Assembly: GCA_000711775.1 (NCBI GenBank)
Contig: ARYC01000320.1
Location: forward strand, 62,001 to 126,000
Direction: 5' to 3'
Length of the DNA: 64,000 nucleotides
DNA from: Oxytricha trifallax
Taxonomy: Eukaryota > Ciliophora > Spirotrichea > Sporadotrichida > Oxytrichidae
Part shown: piece by piece, positions 1-11,650 of the stretch
Layout: the number at the start of each line of letters is the position of its first letter
How positions within the stretch are numbered: position 1 is the first letter of the stretch
Position numbers and translations under genes: made by a program
Notes under the pieces: generated by a model
What the model saw: only the letters and a program-made list of their open reading frames with translations
Told to the model about the DNA's origin: nothing
Databases searched by the model: none

Positions 1-2614
1 TAATATTTGCTGTAATTATAAGAGATAAATTATGAAGTTTTAGAGAGTGGGTTATTTACTAATAATGATTAATAAATGAAAATAATTATTCAATTTTTAT
101 CGTCCTGTTGCAATCTTTCTCTTGACTCTTTTCTTAGGAGACTTTATTGCTGTAAATTTATACACAAATTAAGTTTTATCTTAAAAAAATCCACGCAAGA
201 TGAATTATTAAACTTTAAATAAATTACTTTAAATATAATGTACTCTTCACTGTGATCAAAATTTTTATATTAAATCAGCCTTGTATTATTGATAATTTTT
301 CCTATTTAACATTTACTAATATTGTCATTCTATTTCCCATATCATTTTATAGATATTAAAGTTCATTTGTTTCTTAATATTATGTTAGTAGTGTAGTCTT
401 ATTTAGGTATTTAATCTTCAATATAAAACTAATTCAATAATTTATTCTTAATTTTTTGAATTTTTACCTGTAATTTCATTAGCTAAAACAATAATTAAAG
501 CTAAATGTTCGTTTGTGTGTCTGCATTGATAACTGTTTTTAATTTTAAGTTTATTACTCTAAAATTTTAAGTAGAAATAGAAAATATGATTCTAATTGCT
601 GCTTACATTGCTAGAAACTTGAAATTTGAACAGTCATACGAAGAGTCTTTCATTTATTACTTGCTATGATTTTTTCAATTTAAGTGCAAGCTCTTAATTA
701 TAAAAAGTCACTAGCTATAGAATCAACCTTAATATAGATACAAAGAAATAGCTAAAAATAAAGTATAAATCAAAGTAGTTTCATTATTCAGAAAACAATT
801 AGATCAAGTATAAAGCAGTTTGATTGAAAAATAGAGTCATCATCTAGACATATAAAATCCGGCAATCAAAAAAACCCGAAAGAAAATTAAGCATCTAAAA
901 CAACTACTGAATAAAAACAAATACCTAATTTTTCTTTGATATACCAATCATAAAGCTGTAATTTCAAAGCTCTAAGAAACTGTCAATTATAAATGTGTGA
1001 ATTTTCTCAAAAATGGATCTTATTAGTATAACTAAGTTTTAAATCTAAAATGATATTATCAAAGCTATATAACAATTATTGTTTTCTATTTTAATAGGCA
1101 TAAATATTCTAAAATTATAATAGAACTACAATGGTTATTTGATAAATCTTATTCTATTCAACTCATATTAAATAGTATTCTTAACCCCACTAATGGAAAC
1201 CAAAATAGCACAGTCCACAATGGAATTATCTCGAAATTGAATAGTAGAATGACGATATTGAAATAGCTGTTAATTTCTACGATTGCTAAGAAGCATTCTC
1301 CAACAACCAACTGTGTATGAATAGAAGGGCATAAAAGTATTTACCACTAATATATATATATACTATACTGTAGGCATCATAATTGCAAAGTTACAATAAA
1401 GCATGTGTTTCTTTCTAATCTCTAACAGTAATGTGATATTTTCTGGCAATATCGAAGATTTTTGCGGTTTTTTAGTTGTTTAGAGATTGCCATTACGCTG
1501 CTTCGAGTAACCTTAATCGCATTGTGGATTAAAAGGACATGATATAGCTACTTCTATTTAATATATACTTATCAAATCAATCATAATAGATATTTAGAGA
1601 ATATAGAAATATCTAAACATTCAATATTATAAAGTTAGATATCTTATTAAATTCTTATTTTTATTAAATATTTAAAAGATTCAAAATAATAATAGTATAT
1701 TATTAATACGAATCAGTAAAACTCTTATATTTATTACAACATCGTATCAGCAATAATATATTAAATTCATCTTATGTTTAAATTATTAAAAAATAGCAAG
1801 AAATATTTTATAGATGTTCCTAAATTTTGATCATTTAATTATAAATATATATTCCCTGATACTTTTATAATAAATAGTAAATTACTATTTAAAGTTACAA
1901 CACTTAAAGATTCTAAATGTTAAAGGCAATAAATCAATTTAAATAATAAGTTGAAGTTTAATTTATATTTATTTGTTCTATATTTAAGAAATTGTATATT
2001 CTTATTTTTTCATCTTTCTTAAGTTAAAGTTAAAAACGATAAGACTTAAAGAGTGTCAGAGTAAAGAGCCCAAATTCTACTACTACTTAAGCATAAGCCA
2101 ATTTCATATATAAATATATTGGAGTATCTTCTTTATGTGGCGAAAAAGTCAATCAGGAGTTCTAAAATATCATACTCTTTGAGAACAATATTGATCAAGA
2201 AAGTAGTAAATCTCGTTTATGAAATGGAGTGATTTAGAAAAATCCTAGTAAATCATTGTAGTATATCATCAAATGAAGCCATCCAGTTCTAATCATAAAT
2301 CGTGGAGTCCTATTTTCTATCACAATAAGTAATTAAAAACTCCAATTATAGTAAAGCTCATTAGCCTGCATGCAACGCTACTTAAATTGAAAATATCATC
2401 AGTTTATCTCACCCAAACACTTTAATAACTCGTTTTCCAGTATACTTTATCTTTCTCGGTCATCTTTCACTCTTAAAAATAAAATATAAACATTTAAATG
2501 ATTCAAGTGGTGCTCAGATCTAATTTGGAATATTAAATTTTACTATAAATTTCTTTAACTAATCCGTATTTTTACAAATAGAGGAGATATTGAGTAAATA
2601 ATCATTTTCTAAAT

Positions 2615-2839
2615 ATGATGAAAGCAAGTAGAACTCTTTCAGATAAAGAACATATGCTGATAAATGCTTGGGGAAAGTTCAGAGAAAAGAGATAAAAAAG
2701 AGCCATCCTTAAAATCAAAGAGCATATCAAAACTTAGACAAAGAAGATAAATTCAGAAGCATATGCTGCATTACCACATGTCCTTAACCCTCAAGGTTCA
2801 AAAGAAGCTAAAACTTTAGGTCGGCTACATTGGTCATGA
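2615..2839 (+). CDS. Possible 74-residue coding fragment, unrecognised
   Basis: An ATG-to-TGA frame of 75 codons that reads through one TAA and one TAG as Gln. The translation is rich in Lys and Ala (starts MMKASRTLSD) and contains no motif I recognise. Codon composition is less AT-rich than its surroundings, which is the only reason to list it. Another open but very AT-rich frame follows to about 3220. It could be a single MDS, a decayed gene or chance. Confidence 0.22.
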
Positions 2840-3428
2840 ACTGCTTTAATTTATTTAAATTTGCATTATACTTCCAGATTTTATGATAATCGGCTTAACC
2901 TATTAATACTACAGTAGTGTGATGTAAAAAGTCAGAAACTTGCATAATAAGATTATTATTAATAAAATTTATGATAAAATAAAAGAGGGAAATCCTAAAG
3001 AATACAAAATTCAAATTCTAATAGAAGTTCTCGAATATTACTTGACAAATTTTGATAATTTTAATATTGAGTAGATGTGGATATTAAATTAACAATTCTT
3101 CTTTGAATTTGAATTTATTTATTTTTCACATACTTTCATACAAAAGAATACTAATGCATATCTTTTAACAATCAAAGAAATGTTATTAATGAATAGCCAA
3201 GTTTATTTACTATAATGATTGTAAAATCCTAAATAACTTATTATTTATATAATATCTTTCTTTCTTGCTTAAAAAGATATAAATATGTTTAAAAAAGAAT
3301 ATCTTAAGTCAAATGTGGAGATATCTCTTATAAAAATAAAAATTAGTTAATTAAAAATGGATCGGGGATTTATGTCTTGATATATTAAAAAGGAGATTAC
3401 ATAGTTAAGCAGCTTTATAATATAGTGA

Positions 3429-3692
3429 GAGCCAACCCTACAATATGAAGATTAAGTGTAAAAAGCAGGAAAATATTCAGGGCAAAAGACTATCATAATT
3501 CTTGTAGATAATGGGCTCATCTTTTAATAGTATCTATCAGCTCAGAAAGCAATAATCATAATTATAAAAACAAAAAGCGACGATCCTAAATAGAAAAACA
3601 ATGATAATGATTTTATTTAACCAGATCATTCTTATGAAAGATTTTAAACTGCCATAAAAACATTTAAGGAGGGGCTTATATTATCAATGTGA
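3429..3692 (+). CDS. Coding-like fragment, unrecognised, no start codon
   Basis: An 87-codon open frame with no ATG at its left edge, ending at TGA. Several TAA/TAG codons are read as Gln. The translation has a hydrophobic stretch around GQKTIIILVDNG, then a Lys/Asp/Asn-rich segment and a helical-looking end (SYERFQTAIKTFKEG), which looks more like protein than the other two frames. It may be one MDS of a broken gene. No family is recognised. Confidence 0.25.
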
Positions 3693-6600
3693 TACTCTTT
3701 ATCTACTACAATGTTGTTGATAAGCAATGCATAAAAATGAGTCGACTTCAGTCTTGTCATGAACTTCAGTTACTCATTTAAGATCCCCAATTATAACATA
3801 CTATTAAAATATATTCTATATATTTATATCTATTTTATAATATGATAATTTATCTCAACATAAAATCTAGGTCTAGAAATTGGCCGGTCATTTCTTAAAA
3901 AACAAGATGATACATGAGACGTATCAACAACGAAGGTAGGTGTATCTTCAATATGTTAGATGACATTTTAATAAAAATGAATATATTAGTTTTTAATAAT
4001 ATTTTGATTTATAATTTTACAAAAAGTATGATATTCAATTTTATACAGCTATATAATCAAAGCTTCAATAACATAAATAATGGTTTAACTTTAAGAATAT
4101 ACAACACCAACAACTGATGCAGCTGCAACGACCACAATCACAACCAGACCTAAAAAGGTAAACTCAAATTATCCCTACCTGTCACTATTTTGGCGATACC
4201 AGGAATGATGCGAGAAATAGAAGTTCTTGCGTAAACAATAATAAAGTAAGAAATTATACTTTTAAAATGTAAAATAATAAATATATTTAATAATTACCAG
4301 TTATACCGTTTTAAAACAAAGAATAACTTGTTTAAAATAGTAAATTTTAGGAAATTATGTTTAATTGAACTACAAACATATTCACATACAGGAACTGTGG
4401 AATCATAGAAAGTTCTAATTGTCCTGCTATTAAAAATACCTCAATACTATGAAATAATCGTAGTGTATTCGAGCATGTAGGTGATGACAAAAGCTAAAAT
4501 TGATATCTTTAAAACCTACTCTCAACAGGCAAAACAGATAAGTATTCAGTGTCTTCCGTATTCGTTTGTATAATATCTCTCAAGTTGCAAGTTGTAAATT
4601 AGTGAAGAGTATATTTAATTATATCTTTTAAATAATCAATGTATCCAATAAGTTATGCAGGTTTATCATACTGGGAAATGGTTACAATGAATCATTATCC
4701 ACAAAAATAGTAATTATAATTAGTTCATTGGGTATCTAATATTAAAAGCTTGTGCAAGCAGGAATGTGATATCGGTAAAATTAAATAACCAAATTAGCTT
4801 AAATACTGTTATATTCCAATAGCCTGCTAATTTATTACAAGTTGTAAGAGGAGGTATGCACATTTGCTTCTACAACAATTATATTTATTATAAGCTTCTA
4901 TATACAAATGAAATAATAATACAACATAACTGTATTAATATCTATCAAAAATATGGAAAACTAATAATATATTACTTAGACTGCAATAATATTCAAACTA
5001 TTTCAAGCAAGTTTATTATATAGAGTCTTCTTTTTAATCTTTAGAAATATATTGAATTCTAGCAACATGTATCGTCAAAAGGAGTGGACTTCCACTAATC
5101 AGCTGCAGCATCATCACTGAATTCAAAAATAGTAATTGCCTGTCAAAGGCTGATAGAAATAATATGAATGTGCCCAAGTCATCATCAGATTTTATAAAAT
5201 AAAATAAACTTGCCATCAACTTATTACTTGTGAACTCGAGTGCATAAAATTAAATAATAATCAAGTGTTTGAAAATCTCTCGGTGTTGGTTTTCGTGCTG
5301 ATATTAATATCAATGTCTTTAATTTCTCCTATGAAGAATTCTACAACAAAAGTTGTATAGATTAGGTCGTATTTACCAAGCACATTAAAATGCAGTGATA
5401 AAATAAAACTCTTTTGGTTGATACGATATTCCCGATGCCAATGAATGGCTTATGAACATAAAGATATTCAAAGACCCCTGTAGAATATTTATTAGTGGAT
5501 TCAATTTATAACGTCAATAACTCAAATCTTAACTTATTATACAATCTTACCATATAATTTTACTCAATAATCTTAACTAGTATAGCCCCCATAATGAAAA
5601 TGTGAAATAAATCAAAGAAAATCTAAGAATTATTGTCTCTTACCTACAAAGAGCATGATTAAATTTTTACAATTACCTTAGAACAATACTAAGACAAAAT
5701 ATATAATTGTGATGGCTATATGTCTGCTGCATAGTTTAAGAAACTATTTTTCATGAACATTGCATTATTATAGTTAATAATTTGTAAGTTATAAATATAT
5801 TTGGCTTGGGGATGAATGAATTTGATTAAAAATAAAATATAAGCACTTTTGAGGTAATCGTGATATTTTTCATTATATTTATTACTGTTATTTCACTTCT
5901 CTCTCCAACTGAAAATAGCAAATACTAAATTTCAATTAGTGAACCTTTGAAGAGTAAATACATTAACATAGTTGATAATAATATAAAATTGAATTGTAGA
6001 AACTAGAAGAACAAATTGTGATTCATAGCAATTAAGTATATAATTGTCACGAATTAGAATCTGATTCTGAGCGTTACTGTTGAGTCATTAAGTGTATATT
6101 AGAATTAAAAAGGAGATAATAACATTTGAAAGCCATTTAACACTAGGATATTATTGATTCTTCTATGTAGCACAGGGCAATCAGACACATTTAACATAGG
6201 ATCTCTGCTAGATAAGCTGGTTCTTGATTTAATTTAATTAATCTGATCAAAATATGTCAATTCAATTGTATATTCTTAGTTAAATTTGACAAATTTGAAC
6301 ATTTGACTCTTGCCAAATTTTATATATTTACTGTGATAATCACTTAATAATTAAATATATTATCATTATAATTTATATAACTAAATTTAATAGAGCGTGA
6401 TTCAATATGTATCTGAGTATATCGTGTAAGTAAGCCAATACTTATTTTGCCGATTAAATGAACCTTAGTCTTACTCATTTTAACGAGGTTAAATCCCCCT
6501 TTAGCCTTGTGAACTCATAGATGGTGATTCAGTAACTTAAAGATTTGCACCAGCGTACCCAGCATGGGAATGTAGATACAGATATTAACAATCATAGAAT

Positions 6601-6839
6601 ATGCCTAGAGTTTTTATGCTTAGTGGTTACTTAAGGTCTTAACAGAAATCATTGCAAGAATCTGTCAAAATATCTTTAAAATTCAGAATTTCAAAATCTA
6701 CAAATTATTATATTTTACTTAATCAATATTTTTATTTATTGACTTTGTGTCATTATGTAACTAGATTTATCCAGTAAATTATGAAAATTAATTTATTTAT
6801 AATTATATTTGTATTATTTTCTTAAAATGTTAATAGAAT

Positions 6840-8362
6840 TGGGTTGGAACGTGGGGGACCAGACGAACCGTTCAAAACTTGAAGTGTTAATCTCACCTTA
6901 TCTAGTCCGAAAAGCGCTTACCCCTGATTGAATTAGAGCCTCCATCGGTACTTAGAAAGAAGTACAACTATACTCTAAAAAATGGCCTTTTAACATAGAG
7001 TATACAGTCTAGACACGCTTAAGTCAGTACTTAATTTTGTACCCGCCCTCCAACCCGTTGGGAAACCGTCTTTACTCCCAACATAGGAGCACTCGCCTCA
7101 ACCAATAAGGCTGCTTCAATTTTCGAATTAGCAACTGGATATTTAAGCCATAACGAATATCAGTAAAAGCAGACTAGATCCTAGAGCGACCCTGCTCCGA
7201 CAAACCAAAACCAAAGTCCATTCTCTGTTTATATAGACATTTTTACCTTCAAGTTGGCCTGAGACCAGACCGAAGAAATCTAGTCAGTACAATATAACTC
7301 ATCTCTAACTAAGACATCATTATACAACAAGTGATACAATACTGTCCAAAAACTCCAGGAACATTAAATACCTCCCTCATAAGACTACAAAAGATGAAAA
7401 CCTTGGAACCAAACAAGAAACACACAAACCTCATTCGCACTACTAAATAGGGAGAATATAAAAAGTCGACATTTCCAAGGAATCACCACCTAAGTAACTC
7501 TAATACGTCACGACCTTAAATTCCTATTTAATAAGAAAAGTTAATCAAATTAGAGAATCACTCCAAAAATATTATAATAATTAATATTTAAGAATAAGTG
7601 GACCAAAAACTATCAAAGATATTTTGGGGAATCACCCAAAGACTATGAGCTATATAATAATATACCCACTTACTTTATAGGAGTATAGACACCAAGTAAA
7701 CAACAAAAGTAAAATGAAAATAAAAATAATTAAAAACATCAGGCCCAAAGCCTGAAGGAGACTTTTGAAACCCAGAGACCCCTAGATCCCTAAACCCCTT
7801 AGATTTATAAACTAAATCTAGAAATGACCCAATAAAAATTATTGGAGATTTACTAACTAATATTTAACAGATTTGGGACTTTGACTATATTAATTAATAA
7901 TAACTCAATTAAGATGTTTCAAGAAGTGGGAATACATTAACTAAAAGTCAATGGAAAATGGTGTCCAATCTGCAACTCCATAGACTGCCTCGAAGTGAAT
8001 AACAGGACACTGAGATCCTTCGATGAAACAATGATAGAACTTCAAGAGTTTGTAGAATTTGGAGTTTATAATGGAAGACACTCCATCAAAGGAGAAGAAG
8101 AGGAGAGAGAGATAAAGAAGTACGTACTCAGATTCTATTAAGAAAGAGTATACTTAAGACAGATATGGTCTCATAAGAACTCATTATTCAGATGAATTAA
8201 AAATTAAAATCTAATTCAGACAACCAGAGAGATTGAACAGATTAGATGATATTATTTTTATATTAAGACTAAAAGGGCTTGACCCTTGCAAGCTACCATA
8301 CTTATTAAGATCGGGGGTCCCAAGAGGCCTCAATGTGATCAAATTATTATTATTATTATTAT
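6840..8362 (+). mobile_element. LINE-like retroelement 3' fragment with (ATT)n tail
   Basis: Base composition changes sharply here to a C-rich plus strand. No TGA occurs in one frame from about 6.96 to 7.64 kb. The segment carries a short Cys-motif ORF (7929-8195), then a G/C-rich untranslated stretch, and ends in an (ATT)n microsatellite at 8342-8362. ORF, short 3' untranslated region and microsatellite tail is the layout of a 5'-truncated non-LTR retrotransposon such as those with (TAA)n tails. I could not identify reverse transcriptase motifs in the remaining part, so the assignment rests on architecture only. Confidence 0.4.
7929..8195 (+). pseudogene. C-terminal ORF fragment with CPIC motif, retroelement-like
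   Basis: An 88-codon open frame, ending at TGA, with no start codon at its left side. It contains a WCPIC..DC cysteine cluster close to the start of the readable part, followed by an acidic/basic helical stretch (GEEEEREIKKY) and an aromatic-rich end. Cys clusters near the end of ORF2 are common in LINE elements. The family assignment is an inference from position just upstream of a microsatellite tail. Confidence 0.35.
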
Positions 8363-8446
8363 ATTTGTAATCCCTTCATATTGCAAATAAACCATATTAT
8401 TAAATATATTAGTATTAAGAGGTAAAGTTTATAAATTTACGCATTA

Positions 8447-9539
8447 TATTATTAAAATACATTTGAAATGGAATTTTTAGAGAAATGCAATAAAACTTTT
8501 TAAATTATTAATTATAACTGCCTCTAATTAGAGATACTCCTAATTCAAATTTGATTAAAAAATAATTATGACCAAAATTAATTAATTAAATAATTATATA
8601 TAACTGTGCAGATTGTGCAACTGTGCAAAAATATAATTAAATAAAAATAGGGCAGGTTGTGTGCAAATATATATATATTAATTAATTAGACTAATATATG
8701 TTTTAAAAATTCATATTTATTCGTCCTCCTCTGCATCTGTATCTCTCAAGGTAGTTCTTTTAGAGATTTCTTCTTAACCGGCTTCCTTATGGGCGTCTTC
8801 GCTCCAAACGCTCTCCTCCTCCGATCTTGTGAACAAATAGTCCGCCAGCTGTACTGCGTTGAAGGGGATTTTCAGCTTGCCGGATTTGCCTTCTACCTGC
8901 GGTGACACGATCAAGCATCTCCTCTCGAAGCAATCTTTTTCTTCTACCGACATTCTGTTCCAGGGAAGTTCATTGGTTATGATGATCGTACTCTCTATTG
9001 ATGCCTTTTGAGTCTCTTGATATAATTATATGGAAATAGGTATTGCTGCTCAACTCATTACTAAAGGCATTGGCTTAGGTTATAACTGGTTAGTTTGATT
9101 GCAGTTTTTCGCGAATCTTCCCTGCCATGCTTTGTGTAACAGATCCGGAGACCAACAGGAAGAAGTCGTATCTGTAGTTGTATTATTTGCTTGACTTTGA
9201 CATTTAGGAATACTCTAGTGGATCTTAGTTTTTAAAAATAGAAGTGACCTCTAATTCAATATTTACTTGCTTGACATTTTTAAAACATATATTAGTCTAA
9301 TTAATTAATATATATATATTTGCACACAACCTGCCCTATTTTTATTTAATTATATTTTTGCACAGTTGCACAATCTGCACAGTTATATATAATTATTTAA
9401 TTAATTAATTTTGGTCATAATTATTTTTTAATCAAATTTGAATTAGGAGTATCTCTAATTAGAGGCAGTTATAATTAATAATTTAAAAAGTTTTATTGCA
9501 TTTCTCTAAAAATTCCATTTCAAATGTATTTTAATAATA
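8447..9539. mobile_element. 1.1-kb element with 264-bp inverted arms and one ORF (long-TIR element A)
   Basis: The left arm 8447-8710 and right arm 9276-9539 are nearly perfect reverse complements (264 bp each). They enclose a 565-bp, much GC-richer loop that contains a single ORF on the minus strand. The arm termini read TATTATTAAAATAC on the left and its complement on the right. No convincing target-site duplication was found beyond the ATT-rich flanks; the element sits 85 bp from the (ATT)n tail of the LINE-like fragment. A coding loop in an AT-rich hairpin is not a TBE structure, so this appears to be a separate micronucleus-limited element. Confidence 0.7.
8711..9203 (-). pseudogene. ORF in loop of long-TIR element A (one frameshift)
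   Basis: The reading starts MSKSSKQYNYRYDFF and ends at TGA just inside the left arm. TAA codons are read as Gln. The frame changes once, near 8990-9000, so about 163 residues are encoded in two overlapping frames; 493 nt is one more than a multiple of three, consistent with a single-base indel. The second half contains TIIITNELPW followed some 16 residues later by FERR. This spacing recalls motif C and the arginine region of SF3/AAA-type Rep helicases, but no Walker A motif was seen, so that resemblance is weak. The end is acidic. Function unknown. Confidence 0.45.
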
Positions 9540-10129
9540 ATAATAATTTACATAATTTATATATAATACTTGTCAATATAAAATTTGATTATTAAATAAC
9601 TTAATTTAAAGCCTTTTAGAGTTCAATAATGAAATATAATTATATTAATTGACTGTAGATGTAAATTAAATATTTTTTAATATTTAAATTCTAAATTATA
9701 TTTCTATAGTTACTGAATCGAGTAGCACTGTCCCTAAAGGATTTAACTACCTGAGTATAAAATTATTAACGGTTGAGGAAAATGAAATTTATTGTCTGCA
9801 TTATGATATTAATAATCTGTAAAAAAATAAAAATATAATGCAATTAAAAAGAGGATAAGTTCATAAAGTTAAATTCCTTGTAAACGAGAGAGTTGAGGAA
9901 GACATAACAAGAAATGCTCTTTAGATTCACGTATCTAGTTTAAGACTGAGGAAATATAGGATCTTACTTATCAGGTCAAACTTTATTGGAATAATATAAA
10001 CTACTTAGTGCTTATATTTGAAATAAAGTCGAAGCTAAGAGTAGTATTAAAACTTCTTACATGAACTGGATTGATTGAAGAAAGTTGGTTTTAGTTTTAA
10101 GTGATACCTTGCCACTTAAACAAGTAAAG

Positions 10130-10342
10130 TCAAAGTCTTTTATTCATTTTGAAGTATTACATGTGAATAAAATAGTCATCATCTACAGGAATACGATAGA
10201 GTGCTGTGTCTAGTAAAACATAAGGGTTGATACTGAAAACACAATATATTGTTGTGTTGTCGAGAGTTATTTGTTTGCGACAACATGCAGGGTCTACTCC
10301 AACTTTTAGCTGCAAGTGATGCCAATAAAATTCCAGCCTCAT
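10130..10342 (-). CDS. Possible 70-residue coding fragment, unrecognised
   Basis: An ATG-to-TGA frame of 71 codons, with one TAA read as Gln. The translation (begins MRLEFYWHHLQLKVG) has a Cys-Cys pair and balanced composition, unlike the Asn/Ile/Lys/Phe mixtures that random frames give in this DNA. No family is recognised. It may be one MDS or exon of a gene whose other parts I cannot place. Confidence 0.28.
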
Positions 10343-10469
10343 ATTGTATTATAAATGATAAGAATGACGGACATTCTTCTTTTAAAGTGACAGATTATCC
10401 AAAATATAATTGCTTGTAAATGGCTAGAAATATTCACCAGAATTAAAATGTAAAGCTTGAACACCTTGA

Positions 10470-10715
10470 TTCAGCAGTATCAATGACAAAAAAATACAAC
10501 AACTTTTCAAAGAAATTCAAAAGATAGTTAAAGAAAAATTTCAGTCAAGATGCTATTTGGTAGATCTAAGGAAGTTAATAGAGATAGAAGACATTAGGGT
10601 TAAATTTAGCGATATAAAGTTTGCCAAGTGCTTCATGACATAACAAGAGGAAGGATTGATATTAAGACAGCCTGTCTAAGATTACATTAAAATAAAATAA
10701 GACAGTAAACATTGA
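10470..10715 (+). CDS. Coding-like fragment ending at TGA, unrecognised
   Basis: 81 open codons with no ATG at the left edge, four TAA codons read as Gln, ending at TGA. The translation is Lys-rich and amphipathic (KKIQQLFKEIQKIV) and passes through VDLRKLIEIEDIRVKF to a charged end. It looks like the terminal exon or MDS of a protein gene. Its partner segments were not found nearby. Confidence 0.3.
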
Positions 10716-11521
10716 AAACCTTGAATCAGAATGATTAACATCTATTTGCAGTAATAAAACAAAAACAAAAAAAACAAAATAAATACTACATCATTATCAA
10801 TTAAAATAAAGATGGTCAAAGAAAAATATGAAGGATTTTTAAATGAATTTTATCATGAAAAATGGCTCTATCATAATTGTAAAATTGATCGAGCAAATGC
10901 TATCAAAGAACCTTAAATTATGTATTCTAGCTCACCCCAATTTTAATGATACGAATAAATAAATTAAACTCTTATATGAGACATATATTCAAGCCCCCCT
11001 TTATTACTTAGAAGAATTATTTATATTATGATGTTTTACAGCTTTAAATTGAAAACTTTTTTTAATTCAAATTTCTCCGATTAAATTCCAATTTAACAAT
11101 ATTAAAACTTCTTGAGCTACTTTAAATATAAATACATTTTTAATTTGAATCAATTAACTCTCAAATATATTAAATATGATTCGAGAATTTATACTTAATC
11201 ATCATTAAAATAAAGAAATAATGCTATTTGGTGTAGAAGCTAAAGTAGTTATCATAAATGGAAATAAATAAAATTTTTAGCTAGGTTTGTTTAATCAAAC
11301 TCACTGTCTTTAATCGATTTTTACAATTTATTGTATCAATATTTAAATACAGAAAATGTCACTGATGACAAAGATACTGCAGACACAAAAGCAAACCCAA
11401 ATCCTTGATAAGTATGTTTATTTATATAACTTGCAAATAGATATCAAGAAAGACGGACTTAAAATTAAAGCTTAAAACACGAAATAAAGTAATTTTTAAT
11501 CGACTCTATTTATAAGATTAT
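10716..11521. other. Intergenic AT-rich stretch
   Basis: No gene is supported here. A short open end (about 11340-11408) reads DDKDTADTKANPNP before a TGA and could be a 3' exon fragment, but it is too short to call. Confidence 0.4.
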
Positions 11522-11540
11522 CCCCAAAACCCCAAAACCC
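11522..11540. repeat. Germline C4A4 telomere-like tract upstream of APC4
   Basis: CCCCAAAACCCCAAAACCC, 19 bases of the Oxytricha telomere repeat, lies 110 bp before the APC4 start codon. Unlike the ends of both TBE elements in this window it is not followed by a conserved terminal repeat, and no matching inverted copy was found on the other side of the gene. It may be a remnant TBE end or a telomeric seed at the edge of a macronuclear chromosome. Confidence 0.6.
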
Positions 11541-11650
11541 GAAATGATAAATATAAAGAGTGGATTAAGAGGGAGAATAATTAAATTTGAATTTAAAAAT
11601 GAACTAAACTCTTGATTCAGTTGGTACAAACACCAACAACACAAACCCAA

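Larger units (their letters stand above)
1..6839. other. AT-rich germline DNA without a supported gene
   Basis: I find no gene here that I can support. Open frames are short and no protein family is recognisable. Two coding-like islands (2615-2839 and 3429-3692) are listed separately. Base composition is slightly less AT-rich than the IES DNA further right, and no long repeats or telomeric tracts were seen. It may be old, decayed micronucleus-limited sequence. Confidence 0.5.

Noticed and set aside
3914..4117. 67-codon ORF rich in Asn, Ile and Phe
   Set aside because: The composition is what random frames give in 75-80 percent AT DNA; no motif, no coding-like island around it.
5034..5219. 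Minus-strand 61-codon ORF with hydrophobic stretches
   Set aside because: Short, and the opposite strand is equally open; nothing supports it beyond length.
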